Shown piece after piece: positions 26,679-36,123 of a stretch of 64,000 nt of DNA (position 1 is its first letter; each line of letters starts with the position of its first letter). Source of the DNA: Flavobacterium lacus (GTDB lineage: Bacteria > Bacteroidota > Bacteroidia > Flavobacteriales > Flavobacteriaceae); NCBI RefSeq assembly GCF_003268815.1, contig NZ_QLSV01000001.1, positions 248,001 to 312,000 on the forward strand, given 5' to 3'. Below the pieces are notes generated by a model that saw nothing but the letters and a program-made list of their open reading frames with translations, ran no database searches and was not told the DNA's origin. A program made the position numbers and the translations under genes.

Positions 26679-26925
26679 AAATGTAGCAGGCGGTAGTTTA
26701 ACCCAAATGGCTCTTACTGCACCTTTCATCTTTACTAAAGAATAACCTTTTGTGGCTAGCAAGCCAAAAATAGTGGTTGTCACGATACTAAACTAAATAA
26801 TATAATGCATGAATACTACAGCTATTCATTGCATCCATGCGGTATTTTTGATTAAGTAAGAAGTAATAATAAGTGTAGTGTTAAGTGCACTCCTTTCTAG
26901 TTTTCAACGCTTGATTGCACATTCA

Positions 26926-27018
26926 GTTTACATATTTCATGCTGAGAAATTTTATAAAAATCATGTTGGCTTTACTACTTCTAGTAGAGAACGTTTTAAA
27001 AACAAGCCTTTCTGGTAA
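26926..27018 (+). pseudogene. GIY-YIG nuclease relic
   Basis: The frame reads VYIFHAEKFYKNHVGFTTSSRERFKNK in segments that match the first 28 residues of the intact GIY-YIG genes at 23359 and 23736 (VYI, EKF, VGFTTS, ERFK). It then hits a stop. No start codon or C-terminal half remains in frame. It is a decayed third copy, about 3.2 kb from the tandem array. Confidence 0.75.
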
Positions 27019-27331
27019 CTTCCAGCTTTACTCTAATTTGTTAATCAAACTACTAAATCAATTAAAACAAACAAATCCCTAAACTTGAATTATAAGATTT
27101 CAACTGAAATTCATCTTTTAAAAATACCGAAACGTGGTATTTATCTGCTCAGCAATAACCTAAACTAAACACGTTAGCTCATACAACCGTTGATAACCCT
27201 AATTTAACTACACTTGTTAAGCATGGAACTAACTATTCTGCTTGTGAACCTCTACCTACTTTAGGGTGATAATATAAAATCAGTAATTATTTTTTTGTAA
27301 GTTTTTTATTTATATAAAGATAAATATAATG

Positions 27332-27364
27332 CATTTCATCGATTATTTTATACATTTTATCGAT
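27332..27364. promoter_or_regulatory. CATTTYATCGAT direct repeats, 21 bp apart
   Basis: CATTTCATCGAT at 27332 and CATTTTATCGAT at 27353 are two helical turns apart and upstream of the large T9SS gene. Each contains the palindrome ATCGAT. The spacing suggests a dimeric regulator binding one face of the DNA. Not matched to a known regulator. Confidence 0.45.
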
Positions 27365-27381
27365 AATATGGTTTTTGTTTT

Positions 27382-27389
27382 TACTTTTG
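27382..27389 (+). promoter_or_regulatory. Predicted -7 box for the large T9SS gene
   Basis: TACTTTTG matches TAnnTTTG and lies 28 bases before the ATG at 27418. There is no TTG at the usual -33 distance; the CATTTYATCGAT repeats occupy that region and may recruit an activator. Confidence 0.45.
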
Positions 27390-27417
27390 AATTGTCAAAA
27401 ATCAAAGCTTAAAAATA

Positions 27418-30400
27418 ATGAAATCAATTTATCGTTATCTTTTGTTATTCACCATAACATTGTTTAATGTAACAACTTCAAATAGCCAATGTACTGGCTG
27501 CCAATACACTATTACAGTTCCAAATAATGGAATACACAACCTTACCAGCGGACAAGTTGTTTGTATTGTTGGAAATGGTACTTTTAATGGGAGGTTAGAT
27601 AACTTCAATGGCAATACATTGTGTATTGGAACAGGTGTCACCTACAACCCATCATCTACACCAAACTACAATGGCAATTGGACAATCAGAAATCACGGTA
27701 CTTTTCAAAACACAGGAAATTTAAATTTTAACTCCGGCACTTCTTTTTATAATGGCCCAACCGGAACAATCGCATTAGGAACCATCAATGTAAATACTGG
27801 TGTAAGTTTTGTAAACGAAGGTAATCTAACCTTAACAGGGCTCAATGTAAATTCAGGAGCAAATGCATCCTTAGGAGGAATGACGCAGATTAACGGAAAT
27901 ATCTCAAACAACGGAAACATCACGGTAACAGGCTCAATTACAGCCAACAATATCACCAACAACAGTTCAGGAAGAATAACTGGTGGAACAGGAACAAATT
28001 GCAACTCAATCAGAGCAAATGGCTCGTTCACTAATAACGGAGTTTATGGTCAAACAGGGAGCGGATTATTTGTTGGTAATACAGGTGGATCTATTTTATC
28101 TCCTGCAACATCGGCAATTCCTGCCGCACCAACTTCGCAACCTACAAACTTAAATTTAAGTGTAAGCGGAAATACAATTAATGGTAGTTTTACACAAACA
28201 AGCACCTCATCAAACGGTTATATTGTACTTAGAGCAATCACAACCGGTGCCGCTCCCGCTAGTACAAATCCATCCAACTTTGCCTCTTTAACCGTAGGAA
28301 ATGTTATAGGTGCATGGACGGTTGTTTCTATTAATAATAGCCAAGGCAACACTACATTTTCAGATAATGTAGGAGCAACTTGCAATACGATTCACTACAG
28401 AATATATAGTTTCAATATTGCCGGCTCAACCAATTGCAGAGTTCATAATACAACCAACGTATTAACCGGAAGTATTTCAAAAAATCCTACAATAACAAAT
28501 ACAACACCCGGAAGTCGTTGTGGAGCAGGAACAGTGTTGTTAACCGCAACGGCAAGTTCTGGTATATTAAATTGGTATGCTACAGCTTCAAGTTCAACGG
28601 TACTTGGAACCGGTTCAAATTTTACTACTCCTTCACTAAACAGCTCTACGACATATTACGTATCTACTGTAAATGGTAGTTGTTTATCCGCTAGAGTTGC
28701 AGTAAATGCCAATGTGAATCAAATTCCTACTTTTACCTCAATCGTTTCAGGTTCAAGAGTTGGAAATGGTACCGTAAATTTAGCTGCAAGCACTTCTTTA
28801 GGTACAATAAATTGGTACACTACCCAAACCGATACTGTGCCATTTCATACAGGTTCAACCTTTACAACACCTAGTTTAAATACTACAACAATCTATTACG
28901 TTCAAATTAATAATGCTGGTTGTTTATCGGGAAAAATGCCTATTGTTGCTACAATCTTAAAAGATACAGATGGTGATGGTATAGAGGATGAAACAGACCT
29001 AGATTCTGATAACGACGGAATCTTAGATTCTATCGAATGCAAACCATGTTTAATAAACCCTTTTGAAAATGGTGATTTCGAAAACCCGGTGATTGCCAAC
29101 GCTAGCTTTGCAATTCTTCCTACGAATAATGTTCCGGGATGGCAAACTAGTGCGGAAAATTTTATTGAAATTTGGAGTTCAGGTTTCAATGGGGTTCCGG
29201 CAGCATCCGGAAATCAATTCGCAGAATTAAATGCAAACGTTCCCGGAATTTTATACCAATCGTTCTGTCTAAATGGTGCCGGTGGAACAATCAACTGGTC
29301 TATCAAACACAGAGGTAGATCAGGTATTGACCAAGCCTTTGTAAAATTTGGTTCCACTTTAGCTAACGCTTTAGCCTCTGCTCCTATTGCCACAATGGTG
29401 GATGGAAACACGGCTTGGGGAACCTATTCCGGAGTGTATGTTATTCCGGAAGGTCAAACTCAAATTGTGCTTACTTTTCAAGCTGGATATACTGCTTCCG
29501 GTAGTCAATCGGTTGGTAACTTTATCGATGATGTGCAAATTGTAATCAATCAAGGATGTGTGGATACAGATAAAGATGGAATTCCGGATTATTTAGATTT
29601 AGATTCTGATAATGATGGAATTCCGGATATCGAAGAAGCAGGTTTCAAAAACAAAAGCAACCAAACTGCAACGTTTGACAAAACAGATGCGACTTTATGG
29701 GTTGATGCGAACAACAACGGATTGAATGATTTTATTGAAAACCTACTAGCAACTAACACGTACGTTATTCCTGATACCGATGGCGATTCAGTGCCGGATT
29801 ATGTAGACTTAGACAGTGATAATGATTCACTTTTTGATGTAGATGAAGCGGGTTTATTAAACGGTGATGGTGATGTCAATGGTGATGGTGTAGGCGACGG
29901 AGCGGATAGCGATAGAGATGGAATTCTAGATCGCTATGACAACGCAACTGCTTTTGGAACTGTCGGAAGAGCATATGCCCAAGATACTGATGCAAACGGC
30001 GTAAGTGATTACCTTCAATTGGATGCTGATGCGGATGGTATTTTTGATATTCAAACTGGATTATATGGTCATTTAGATACAAATAACGACGGAAAAATCG
30101 ACGGCACTGCCGATAACGATAGCGACGGAATTATTGATACTTTCGACACGAATACAACCCTTTTTGGCTCTCCAAGAGATTTAAACCGAAAGTTGTTTTT
30201 AGAATTTGATGGCAGAAACGATTATGCCCAAGGTGCCGCCGTGTTGGGTGGACTTTCGCAAGTGTCCGTAATGGCATGGATTAATTTGACTTCACCTTAC
30301 AATGCCAACGGAATTGTAGTAGGACAAAACAGATTCTACATACGAGTGAATGCAAGCCGAAGATTACAGGTCGTCCTAAACGGAAGTGTTATATCCTTTA

Positions 30401-32697
30401 ATACCGCTCTGGCTGCCGCTAGATGGTACCATGTGGCTGCAACACTTGGTGATGGCTTTTTACGAATTTATGTCAACGGAAGCAATGTTGTGAGCCATCC
30501 AACCACTGACGCTATAAATTCCGATAACACATTACTTACATTAGGCAAAAACCCAAGTGCAAACAATAGCTTCTTTAAAGGAAAAATTGATGAAGTGCGA
30601 ATTTTCAATACAAACCTCTCAGCCGAACAAATTCAAAGAATGGTGTACCAGGAAATTGAAAATAACAACGGACAAGTGAGAGGAGCAATCGTTCCGAGAG
30701 ACATCGAAGATTTACCGTTTGCCAACTTGATTCGCTATTACAGAATGGATGTTTACAAAGATGATATTATTGATGATTTAACCACACCCGGTTTTGATAC
30801 AAATACTGGAATGAAAATTTTCAATCACAAAAACATAATCGGTCAACAAGCACCAATGCCTTTTGTTACTTCACAATCAGGTAATTTTGCGACAGCAGTA
30901 AATAATACTCAAAATGAAGTGCGAGGTTTAGACGTGATTGATTATAACCATGCTATTATCAGAGTAAATCACGACATTACTCAAACTGCAAACATCAGTA
31001 CCATGGGATTATTTATTGATCCAAACGTAACTGTTACCATGAATAACGATACCAAACTTCAAAATGATTGGTACCTGAAATTAGATGGTAAAGTTGATTT
31101 AGAAAATCGTTCACAACTTATTCAAACAGAAAAAAGTGAATTAGACCCGACTAGCTCAGGAAGAATCGAACGTGATCAAACCGGACAAAGTAATAGATTC
31201 AATTATAACTATTGGTCATCGCCGGTAAGCTCCATCAACAATTCCACCATCAACCACGGTTATATGGTTGCCGGAGTAATGAAAGACGGAACAAACCCTG
31301 CTAACCCTATGAACATCGCTTGGGTAAGTGGAACCAATAATCCTGCAACGAGCAACCCAATTACGCTAAGTAGCTACTGGATTTTTAAATTCCAAAACGT
31401 TTCTCCAATTTATGCCAACTGGGCAACTGTGGGTCAAAACGGAGCATTATTAGCGGGTCAAGGTTATACGTTAAAAGGAAGCGGAGCAGCAAGTCCAAAC
31501 CAAAATTTCACGTTCATTGGCAAACCAAACAATGGCGAAATCACCAGTTTTGTTTCGGCTAATAATTTGAATTTATCCGGTAATCCCTACCCTTCTGCCT
31601 TAGATGCGAATGAATTTATCAGTCAAAACTTAAGTGCTATTAACGGTACATTATATTTCTGGGAACATTTCCCAACTAATACTACACACAACTTAGCCGG
31701 TTACCAAGGTGGTTATGCAACCCGAAATCTTGTAGGTGGAACAGCTCCTGTTTCTCCAACTGGTGTAAGCGGTTTAGGTTCCAGTACCAGAACGCCCGGA
31801 AGATTTATTCCGGTCGGACAAGGTTTCTTTGTGAGAGGAAATGCAACAGGTGGAAGCTTTGTATTCAATAATAGCCAACGTTTGTTCATCAAAGAAAATA
31901 ATACCAATTCGAATGTGCTTTTCCGCTCTGCAAATCAAAACGAGGTGACAAATGAAGAGGAAGAGCAATACGAAACAGACAATAACCAAGAAGATGCGTA
32001 TACTGAAGATGAATTCATGAAAATCAGAATCGGGTTCAATTCCTATAACAATTACCACAGACAATTGTTGATTGGTTTTATGAATGAACTAGCAACCGAA
32101 GAGATTGATTTGGGATACGATGCTATTCACATCGACAACCAACAAAATGACATGTACTTTTTGCATAATGGTGTAAAACTAATTATTCAAGGGACTTCGT
32201 ATTTTGATGTGAACAAAACCTATCCGTTAGGAATCAAAACCTTCGCGGCAGGAAACGTACAATTTACCTTAGACGGAACCGAAAATGTTCCCGATGACAC
32301 CGAAATTTTTATCCACGATAAAACAACAGGATTATATCATTCGATTAAAAATGAACACTTTAACATCGAATTACCGCAAGGGGAAACCCACAACCGATTT
32401 GAATTAACGTTCAGAAACGGAACTTTATCAACAGGAGACTATAACTTGGATAATGAAATTGCGGTGGCCTTTACCAATGCCCAAAATCTACTAACGATAA
32501 AAAATAACTTAACCGATGTAACTGTGGAAACAGTGAGCATCTTTACGATCCTGGGTCAGACCCTTGCCACCTGGAATGTTGAAAACCAAACCCAAACCAA
32601 CATTTCGCTACCGGTGAGCAACGTGAGTGCTGGCACCTACATTGTTCGTGTGCAAACAACTGCCGGAACAATTAGCAAAAAAATCATTATTAAATAG
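27418..32697 (+). CDS. Giant T9SS-exported multidomain surface protein (Ig-like, TSP3, LamG)
   Basis: A 1759-residue protein with a signal peptide (1-23) and, in order: an asparagine/glycine-rich repetitive beta region (about 30-215, NGNISNNGNITVTG-like); two Ig-like blocks (about 357-520, each with INWYxT/LNWYAT and TYYV); calcium-binding thrombospondin type 3 repeats (DTDGDGIEDETDLDSDNDG pattern) before and after a domain with two cysteines near 545-715; a LamG/concanavalin-like domain (about 920-1085, WYHVAATLGDG, KIDEVRIFN); beta-rich regions; and a T9SS type A sorting domain. It is likely a cell-surface adhesin or matrix protein. No catalytic domain is evident. Confidence 0.9.
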   Translation: MKSIYRYLLLFTITLFNVTTSNSQCTGCQYTITVPNNGIHNLTSGQVVCIVGNGTFNGRLDNFNGNTLCIGTGVTYNPSSTPNYNGNWTIRNHGTFQNTGNLNFNSGTSFYNGPTGTIALGTINVNTGVSFVNEGNLTLTGLNVNSGANASLGGMTQINGNISNNGNITVTGSITANNITNNSSGRITGGTGTNCNSIRANGSFTNNGVYGQTGSGLFVGNTGGSILSPATSAIPAAPTSQPTNLNLSVSGNTINGSFTQTSTSSNGYIVLRAITTGAAPASTNPSNFASLTVGNVIGAWTVVSINNSQGNTTFSDNVGATCNTIHYRIYSFNIAGSTNCRVHNTTNVLTGSISKNPTITNTTPGSRCGAGTVLLTATASSGILNWYATASSSTVLGTGSNFTTPSLNSSTTYYVSTVNGSCLSARVAVNANVNQIPTFTSIVSGSRVGNGTVNLAASTSLGTINWYTTQTDTVPFHTGSTFTTPSLNTTTIYYVQINNAGCLSGKMPIVATILKDTDGDGIEDETDLDSDNDGILDSIECKPCLINPFENGDFENPVIANASFAILPTNNVPGWQTSAENFIEIWSSGFNGVPAASGNQFAELNANVPGILYQSFCLNGAGGTINWSIKHRGRSGIDQAFVKFGSTLANALASAPIATMVDGNTAWGTYSGVYVIPEGQTQIVLTFQAGYTASGSQSVGNFIDDVQIVINQGCVDTDKDGIPDYLDLDSDNDGIPDIEEAGFKNKSNQTATFDKTDATLWVDANNNGLNDFIENLLATNTYVIPDTDGDSVPDYVDLDSDNDSLFDVDEAGLLNGDGDVNGDGVGDGADSDRDGILDRYDNATAFGTVGRAYAQDTDANGVSDYLQLDADADGIFDIQTGLYGHLDTNNDGKIDGTADNDSDGIIDTFDTNTTLFGSPRDLNRKLFLEFDGRNDYAQGAAVLGGLSQVSVMAWINLTSPYNANGIVVGQNRFYIRVNASRRLQVVLNGSVISFNTALAAARWYHVAATLGDGFLRIYVNGSNVVSHPTTDAINSDNTLLTLGKNPSANNSFFKGKIDEVRIFNTNLSAEQIQRMVYQEIENNNGQVRGAIVPRDIEDLPFANLIRYYRMDVYKDDIIDDLTTPGFDTNTGMKIFNHKNIIGQQAPMPFVTSQSGNFATAVNNTQNEVRGLDVIDYNHAIIRVNHDITQTANISTMGLFIDPNVTVTMNNDTKLQNDWYLKLDGKVDLENRSQLIQTEKSELDPTSSGRIERDQTGQSNRFNYNYWSSPVSSINNSTINHGYMVAGVMKDGTNPANPMNIAWVSGTNNPATSNPITLSSYWIFKFQNVSPIYANWATVGQNGALLAGQGYTLKGSGAASPNQNFTFIGKPNNGEITSFVSANNLNLSGNPYPSALDANEFISQNLSAINGTLYFWEHFPTNTTHNLAGYQGGYATRNLVGGTAPVSPTGVSGLGSSTRTPGRFIPVGQGFFVRGNATGGSFVFNNSQRLFIKENNTNSNVLFRSANQNEVTNEEEEQYETDNNQEDAYTEDEFMKIRIGFNSYNNYHRQLLIGFMNELATEEIDLGYDAIHIDNQQNDMYFLHNGVKLIIQGTSYFDVNKTYPLGIKTFAAGNVQFTLDGTENVPDDTEIFIHDKTTGLYHSIKNEHFNIELPQGETHNRFELTFRNGTLSTGDYNLDNEIAVAFTNAQNLLTIKNNLTDVTVETVSIFTILGQTLATWNVENQTQTNISLPVSNVSAGTYIVRVQTTAGTISKKIIIK

Positions 32698-32728
32698 GGT
32701 TTTGATAATTGATTTTTGACACCGAAAG

Positions 32729-32757
32729 GCCCCTCGACGTGAGGGGCTTTTCATTTT
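32729..32757 (+). terminator. Rho-independent terminator of the large T9SS gene
   Basis: GCCCCTC (32729-32735) pairs with GAGGGGC (32741-32747) around GACGT, followed by TTTTCATTTTT. It starts 32 bases after the stop codon. Confidence 0.9.
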
Positions 32758-32796
32758 TATATAGTTTCAAATTGTTAATTTTAAAAATATTTATTT

Positions 32797-32829
32797 TTGA
32801 CTTTTACTATTAAAAATAGTATATATTTG
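32797..32829 (+). promoter_or_regulatory. Predicted promoter of the lipoprotein gene
   Basis: TTG at 32797-32799 and TATATTTG at 32822-32829, 22 bases apart, fit the Bacteroidota TTG / TAnnTTTG pattern at the long end of its spacing. The lipoprotein ATG is 109 bases downstream, leaving a long leader. Confidence 0.5.
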
Positions 32830-32938
32830 ATTTTAAAAAAATACCAAATTAAATTTCGCCTTTCTAACTATAATTATGTTTAATGCGAAAGTTTATTTCG
32901 GGTATGTAAAAGTTAGCAAAAATTACAGATTGAGACAT

Positions 32939-33778
32939 ATGAAAAAAACAACAATACTTTTAGCCTTGATTTTATTGAACACCATCATTTATTCTTGTTC
33001 ATCCGATGATAATCCTGAACCTCAAGAAACTGAACCAACCGAAAATAGATTAGTAAAAACTGAAAAAATATCAGACACAAGAAAAGTCGATTATGTATAC
33101 AATAACAACGATTTACTCTCTGGTGGGACTGGAATTTTTAATAGTTTTGGTTTTATTTTTAACTTCTCATATGACGCTACAAACAAAATAACTGAATGGA
33201 ATCATCAAGAAACTGGCTCTGGAACTTTTTCAAGCAATACATTTTTCACTTATGATAATAGCGGAAATTTAATAAGTTATGACGCAGTTAATTTGACTTA
33301 TAATGGTAATATTATAACAGTAACTGGAACAATAGGAGGAAATCAAAATGCTACAATCTTTCTTGAAAAGAATTTCAACGGATTAATTACAAAGTTAACT
33401 GAAAACGATAATTATACGATCTTTGAATATAATTCAGATGGAAATTTAATTGTTGCGAAAAATTACAATAATAGTAATGTATTATTGTCAACCTTTAATA
33501 TAAATTATGACCAAAAATTAAATCCATTTTATGGTCAGTTGGCATCAATATACGTTGAGCGTTTTATAGAATTCTTTTATCCTTTCGACGGAATTTACAT
33601 CAGCGGTTTTGAAGGTTACAGTTTTCCTTTCATCAAAAACAATATAACTTCAATTTCAGAAAATAATATTGAATTAACGACCTACAATTATACTTATGAT
33701 ACAGAAAATTATCCGTTACATATAATTGGAAATTCATCCACAGACACAATTGAATTTGACATAGAATATTATGAATAA
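32939..33778 (+). CDS. Lipoprotein with YD-like beta repeats
   Basis: A 279-residue protein. The start at 32939 is preferred over 32876, because MKKTTILLALILLNTIIYSC then forms a lipoprotein signal with cysteine at residue 20, followed by SSDDNPEP, the acidic linker usual in flavobacterial surface lipoproteins. The mature part repeats short strands such as YVYNNNDLLSGG, FTYDNSGNLISY and FEYNSDGNLIVA, like the YD/RHS-type repeats of wall-associated proteins. The function is unknown; it is probably anchored in the outer membrane. Transcribed alone. Confidence 0.82.
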   Translation: MKKTTILLALILLNTIIYSCSSDDNPEPQETEPTENRLVKTEKISDTRKVDYVYNNNDLLSGGTGIFNSFGFIFNFSYDATNKITEWNHQETGSGTFSSNTFFTYDNSGNLISYDAVNLTYNGNIITVTGTIGGNQNATIFLEKNFNGLITKLTENDNYTIFEYNSDGNLIVAKNYNNSNVLLSTFNINYDQKLNPFYGQLASIYVERFIEFFYPFDGIYISGFEGYSFPFIKNNITSISENNIELTTYNYTYDTENYPLHIIGNSSTDTIEFDIEYYE

Positions 33779-33898
33779 AAAATGTCTGCTAAACTAGTTG
33801 CTGAAAAATCCCACTCCCAATAAACAAAAACGTTACATTTTATAAATGCCTACTTAAATATTCCAAACGAAGTTCATTTTTATCTAAATTAAGAAAAC

Positions 33899-33950
33899 CT
33901 ACAATAAACTCCCCTTCAATCCCTCAAAATCCAATTTCACTTCTAACCCA
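33899..33950 (-). pseudogene. hisS 3'-end relic
   Basis: On the minus strand the frame ends [15 protein letters not shown] and a stop. That matches the last residues of HisS encoded at 36588 ([14 protein letters not shown]). About 16 codons remain and the rest is absent. At DNA level about 30 bases are nearly identical to the hisS end. It is a displaced copy of the hisS 3' end, 2.7 kb away. Confidence 0.75.
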
Positions 33951-34020
33951 AACCAAAAAACTGTAACAAATTTAAAAACAACCTACCTATTGTGTACTAT
34001 TAAAATTTTAAAAAGGCACA

Positions 34021-35121
34021 ATGAGTAATAGACGAAATTGGTTAAAGCAAACAAGTATAGGTATTGTTGGTTTGGGTATTATTCCGTTTGAGGGTTTTGC
34101 AATTCCAACAAAAGAAGACATCATTGAAGAAAAAAATGTAGGCCTAATTCGGTTAAGGTCAAACGAAAATCCTTATGGCCCATCGGTATTGGCGAGAAAT
34201 GCAATGCGTGATAGTATCAATGGCAGCAATCGCTATAATTGGGAATTGTTGGAAGAACTAATTGGAAAAATTGCCCAAAAACATAATTTAACTGATCAAA
34301 GCATTTTATTGGGTGCGGGTTCTTCGGAAATTTTAAATTTAGTTGCTTTGTATTGCTCAAAAAAATCAGGGAATTTAATTATTGCGGAAACTACTTTTGA
34401 TTATTGGACAGTAACCGCTGAAAATGCTGGGCTTAAAAAAATTGCAATTCCTTTAACAGCTGATAAAAAACATGATTTAACGGCAATGTTAAAGGCAATT
34501 GACGCTGATACAAGATTGATTTATATATGTAATCCTAATAATCCAACGGGAACACTTTGTGCGAGTGAAGCACTTTTAAATTTTATAAATGAAGCCACAA
34601 AAAGAACAAAAGTTTTAGTGGATGAGGCTTACCTGGATTTTACAGACCAACCCTCACTTGCCAATCTTGTATCAGAGAATAAAAACCTAATTATTGCCAA
34701 AACCTTTTCAAAAATATATGGTTTAGCAGGTGCACGGATTGGCTATGCAATAGTACATCCGGAAACCATAACGGAAATGAACCAATTACACTTTTCTGCA
34801 AGTGGAAGTGTTAGCATACCGTCTGCTTCGGGAGCTTTAGCATCGTTGAAGGATGATAAATTTGTAGCAGAAACCATTTTGCTTAATGCAGAAGCAAGAA
34901 AATACACGATTGAACAATTGGAGAATTTAAAAATACGTTGTATTCCATCGCATACAAACTTTGTTTATTTTTCATTAGAAAATTATAACAAAGACTTTTT
35001 TGAGCAGTTAAAAAAGAATGCTATTCTTGGAACAAAGATTTATGAAGAAAAAGGAAAATGGTCGAGAATTACAATTGGTACAATGAAAGAAATGAAACAA
35101 TTTATTAAAGCATTAACGTAA
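34021..35121 (+). CDS. PLP-dependent aminotransferase, HisC-like, with Tat-type signal
   Basis: A 366-residue fold type I aminotransferase. The N-terminus MSNRRNWLKQTSIGIVGLG carries a twin-arginine (RRNWLK) followed by a hydrophobic stretch, so it may be exported folded. Family motifs include SNENPYGPS, YICNPNNPTGT, DEAYLDF and AKTFSKIYGLAGARIGYA, which holds the PLP lysine. Overall it resembles histidinol-phosphate aminotransferase, but a Tat signal is not expected for histidine biosynthesis, and no other his biosynthesis gene is nearby. The substrate is uncertain. It is the first gene between the hisS relic and hisS. Confidence 0.85.
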   Translation: MSNRRNWLKQTSIGIVGLGIIPFEGFAIPTKEDIIEEKNVGLIRLRSNENPYGPSVLARNAMRDSINGSNRYNWELLEELIGKIAQKHNLTDQSILLGAGSSEILNLVALYCSKKSGNLIIAETTFDYWTVTAENAGLKKIAIPLTADKKHDLTAMLKAIDADTRLIYICNPNNPTGTLCASEALLNFINEATKRTKVLVDEAYLDFTDQPSLANLVSENKNLIIAKTFSKIYGLAGARIGYAIVHPETITEMNQLHFSASGSVSIPSASGALASLKDDKFVAETILLNAEARKYTIEQLENLKIRCIPSHTNFVYFSLENYNKDFFEQLKKNAILGTKIYEEKGKWSRITIGTMKEMKQFIKALT

Positions 35122-35145
35122 ATATAAATTATCCAAAAAATTAAT

Positions 35146-35169
35146 TAACTTTGTATCCAGTTAGATACA
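35146..35169 (+). promoter_or_regulatory. Promoter and inverted repeat of the HigBA-type locus
   Basis: TAACTTTG (35146-35153) matches the -7 consensus. Overlapping it and extending past it, TGTATC (35152-35157) and GATACA (35164-35169) form a six-base inverted repeat, suited to autorepression by the antitoxin. The toxin ATG is at 35178. Confidence 0.55.
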
Positions 35170-35177
35170 CTTTTTTT

Positions 35178-35477
35178 ATGTTCTTTATTGAGAAAACACC
35201 AGAGTTTGACAAATGGTTAATCAAACTAAACGATTTAAAAGCCAAAGCGAAAATTTTATTCCGAATTCAGAAATTAGAGAACGATGAGCATTTTGGCGAT
35301 TGTAAACCCGTTGGCGACGGAATTCAAGAAATGCGAATAAATTTTGCAAAAGGTTATCGTGTTTACTTTAAAGAAAAAGATGGGAAGATTATCGTTCTGT
35401 TAATTGCAGGAGACAAATCTACTCAACAAAAGGACATTAAGAAAGCAAAAGAAATTTGGAAAAAATTAAATAGTTGA
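35178..35477 (+). CDS. RelE/HigB-type toxin
   Basis: A 99-residue protein starting MFFIEKTPEFDKWL. The fold markers of the RelE/HigB addiction-module killer group are present: KAKAKILFRIQKLENDEHFGDCKPVGDGIQEMRINFAKGYRVYF, then IIVLLIAGDKSTQQKDI. These toxins cut mRNA on the ribosome. It is followed three bases later by the matching antitoxin gene. ATG 35178 is preferred because the promoter box lies upstream of it, while the earlier in-frame start at 35151 lies inside the box. Confidence 0.88.
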   Translation: MFFIEKTPEFDKWLIKLNDLKAKAKILFRIQKLENDEHFGDCKPVGDGIQEMRINFAKGYRVYFKEKDGKIIVLLIAGDKSTQQKDIKKAKEIWKKLNS

Positions 35478-35480
35478 AAA

Positions 35481-35768
35481 ATGGATACTTCAAAATTTGA
35501 AATAGCAGATTACTTAGACAGCAAAGAAATGATTGCTGAATATCTCAATACCGTAATGGAAGAAGGTGACGATGCTGATATTATTAATGCAATCGGTCAT
35601 ATTGCAAAGGCCATCGGAATGACAAAAATTGCAGAAGAAACCGGTTTGAGCCGACCAAGTTTATACAAAGCATTATCTGATGGAGCAAAACCTCAATTTT
35701 CTACCATAATGAAAGTTATAAAAGCGATTGGTGGGCAATTACAAGTGAATCCAACTTCTGCTCATTAA
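35481..35768 (+). CDS. HigA-type antitoxin (HTH)
   Basis: A 95-residue protein of the addiction-module antidote family: KFEIADYLDSKEMIAEYL at the start, then the helix-turn-helix IAKAIGMTKIAEETGLSRPSLYKAL (about 45-70) and KVIKAIGGQLQV. It neutralises the RelE/HigB-type toxin encoded just upstream and probably represses the shared promoter through the TGTATC/GATACA repeat. Toxin-first order is normal for this type. Confidence 0.9.
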   Translation: MDTSKFEIADYLDSKEMIAEYLNTVMEEGDDADIINAIGHIAKAIGMTKIAEETGLSRPSLYKALSDGAKPQFSTIMKVIKAIGGQLQVNPTSAH

Positions 35769-35828
35769 CTTAATAAAAGAGCATCCCGCAGCCCTTAACC
35801 ACGATTAAAAAAATGTAAAAACTAAAAC

Positions 35829-35861
35829 TGTACGCATATAATTCATATATTTGCACGTACA
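35829..35861 (+). promoter_or_regulatory. Promoter flanked by TGTACG/CGTACA inverted repeat
   Basis: TATATTTG (35846-35853) is a -7 box 18 bases before the antitoxin ATG. TGTACG (35829-35834) and CGTACA (35856-35861) form an inverted repeat with a 21-base spacer that encloses the box, fitting autorepression by the ribbon-helix-helix-like antitoxin. Confidence 0.55.
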
Positions 35862-35871
35862 AGTTGTGATT

Positions 35872-36123
35872 ATGGATACAAAATTGACCTTAAAATTAAA
35901 TCAAGAAATCATTGAGAAAGCGAAAATTTATGCTGCTCAAAAGAAAATGAGTCTGTCTAGAATCATCGAGAATTATTTGAATTCGCTCACCAACGATATA
36001 AAAAATGAGGAATATGTTGAAATCTCTCCTTTTGTAAAAAGCATAAAAACCGGTAATTCTATTCCTGCCGATTTGGATTACAAAAAAGAATATGCTGAAC
36101 GTCTTTTGAACAAGCATAAATGA
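35872..36123 (+). CDS. DUF6364-type antitoxin
   Basis: An 83-residue protein (MDTKLTLKLNQEIIEKAKIY, then MSLSRIIENYLNSLT) of the DUF6364 group, which has a ribbon-helix-helix-like N-terminus and pairs with PIN toxins. The start at 35872 is favoured over the frame start at 35851, which lies inside the promoter. Its stop overlaps the PIN gene start (ATGA), so the two are translationally coupled. It should bind the toxin and repress the operon. Confidence 0.85.
   Translation: MDTKLTLKLNQEIIEKAKIYAAQKKMSLSRIIENYLNSLTNDIKNEEYVEISPFVKSIKTGNSIPADLDYKKEYAERLLNKHK

Larger units (their letters stand above)
26679..27417. other. Degenerate intergenic region with decayed gene fragments
   Basis: 739 bp without an intact gene. 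It contains a GIY-YIG relic (26926-27018), a loose inverted repeat TGCATGAATA/TATTCATTGCA near 26805, and two CATTTYATCGAT repeats near the right end. The rest shows no recognisable sequence. It looks like a site of past insertions. Confidence 0.5.
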
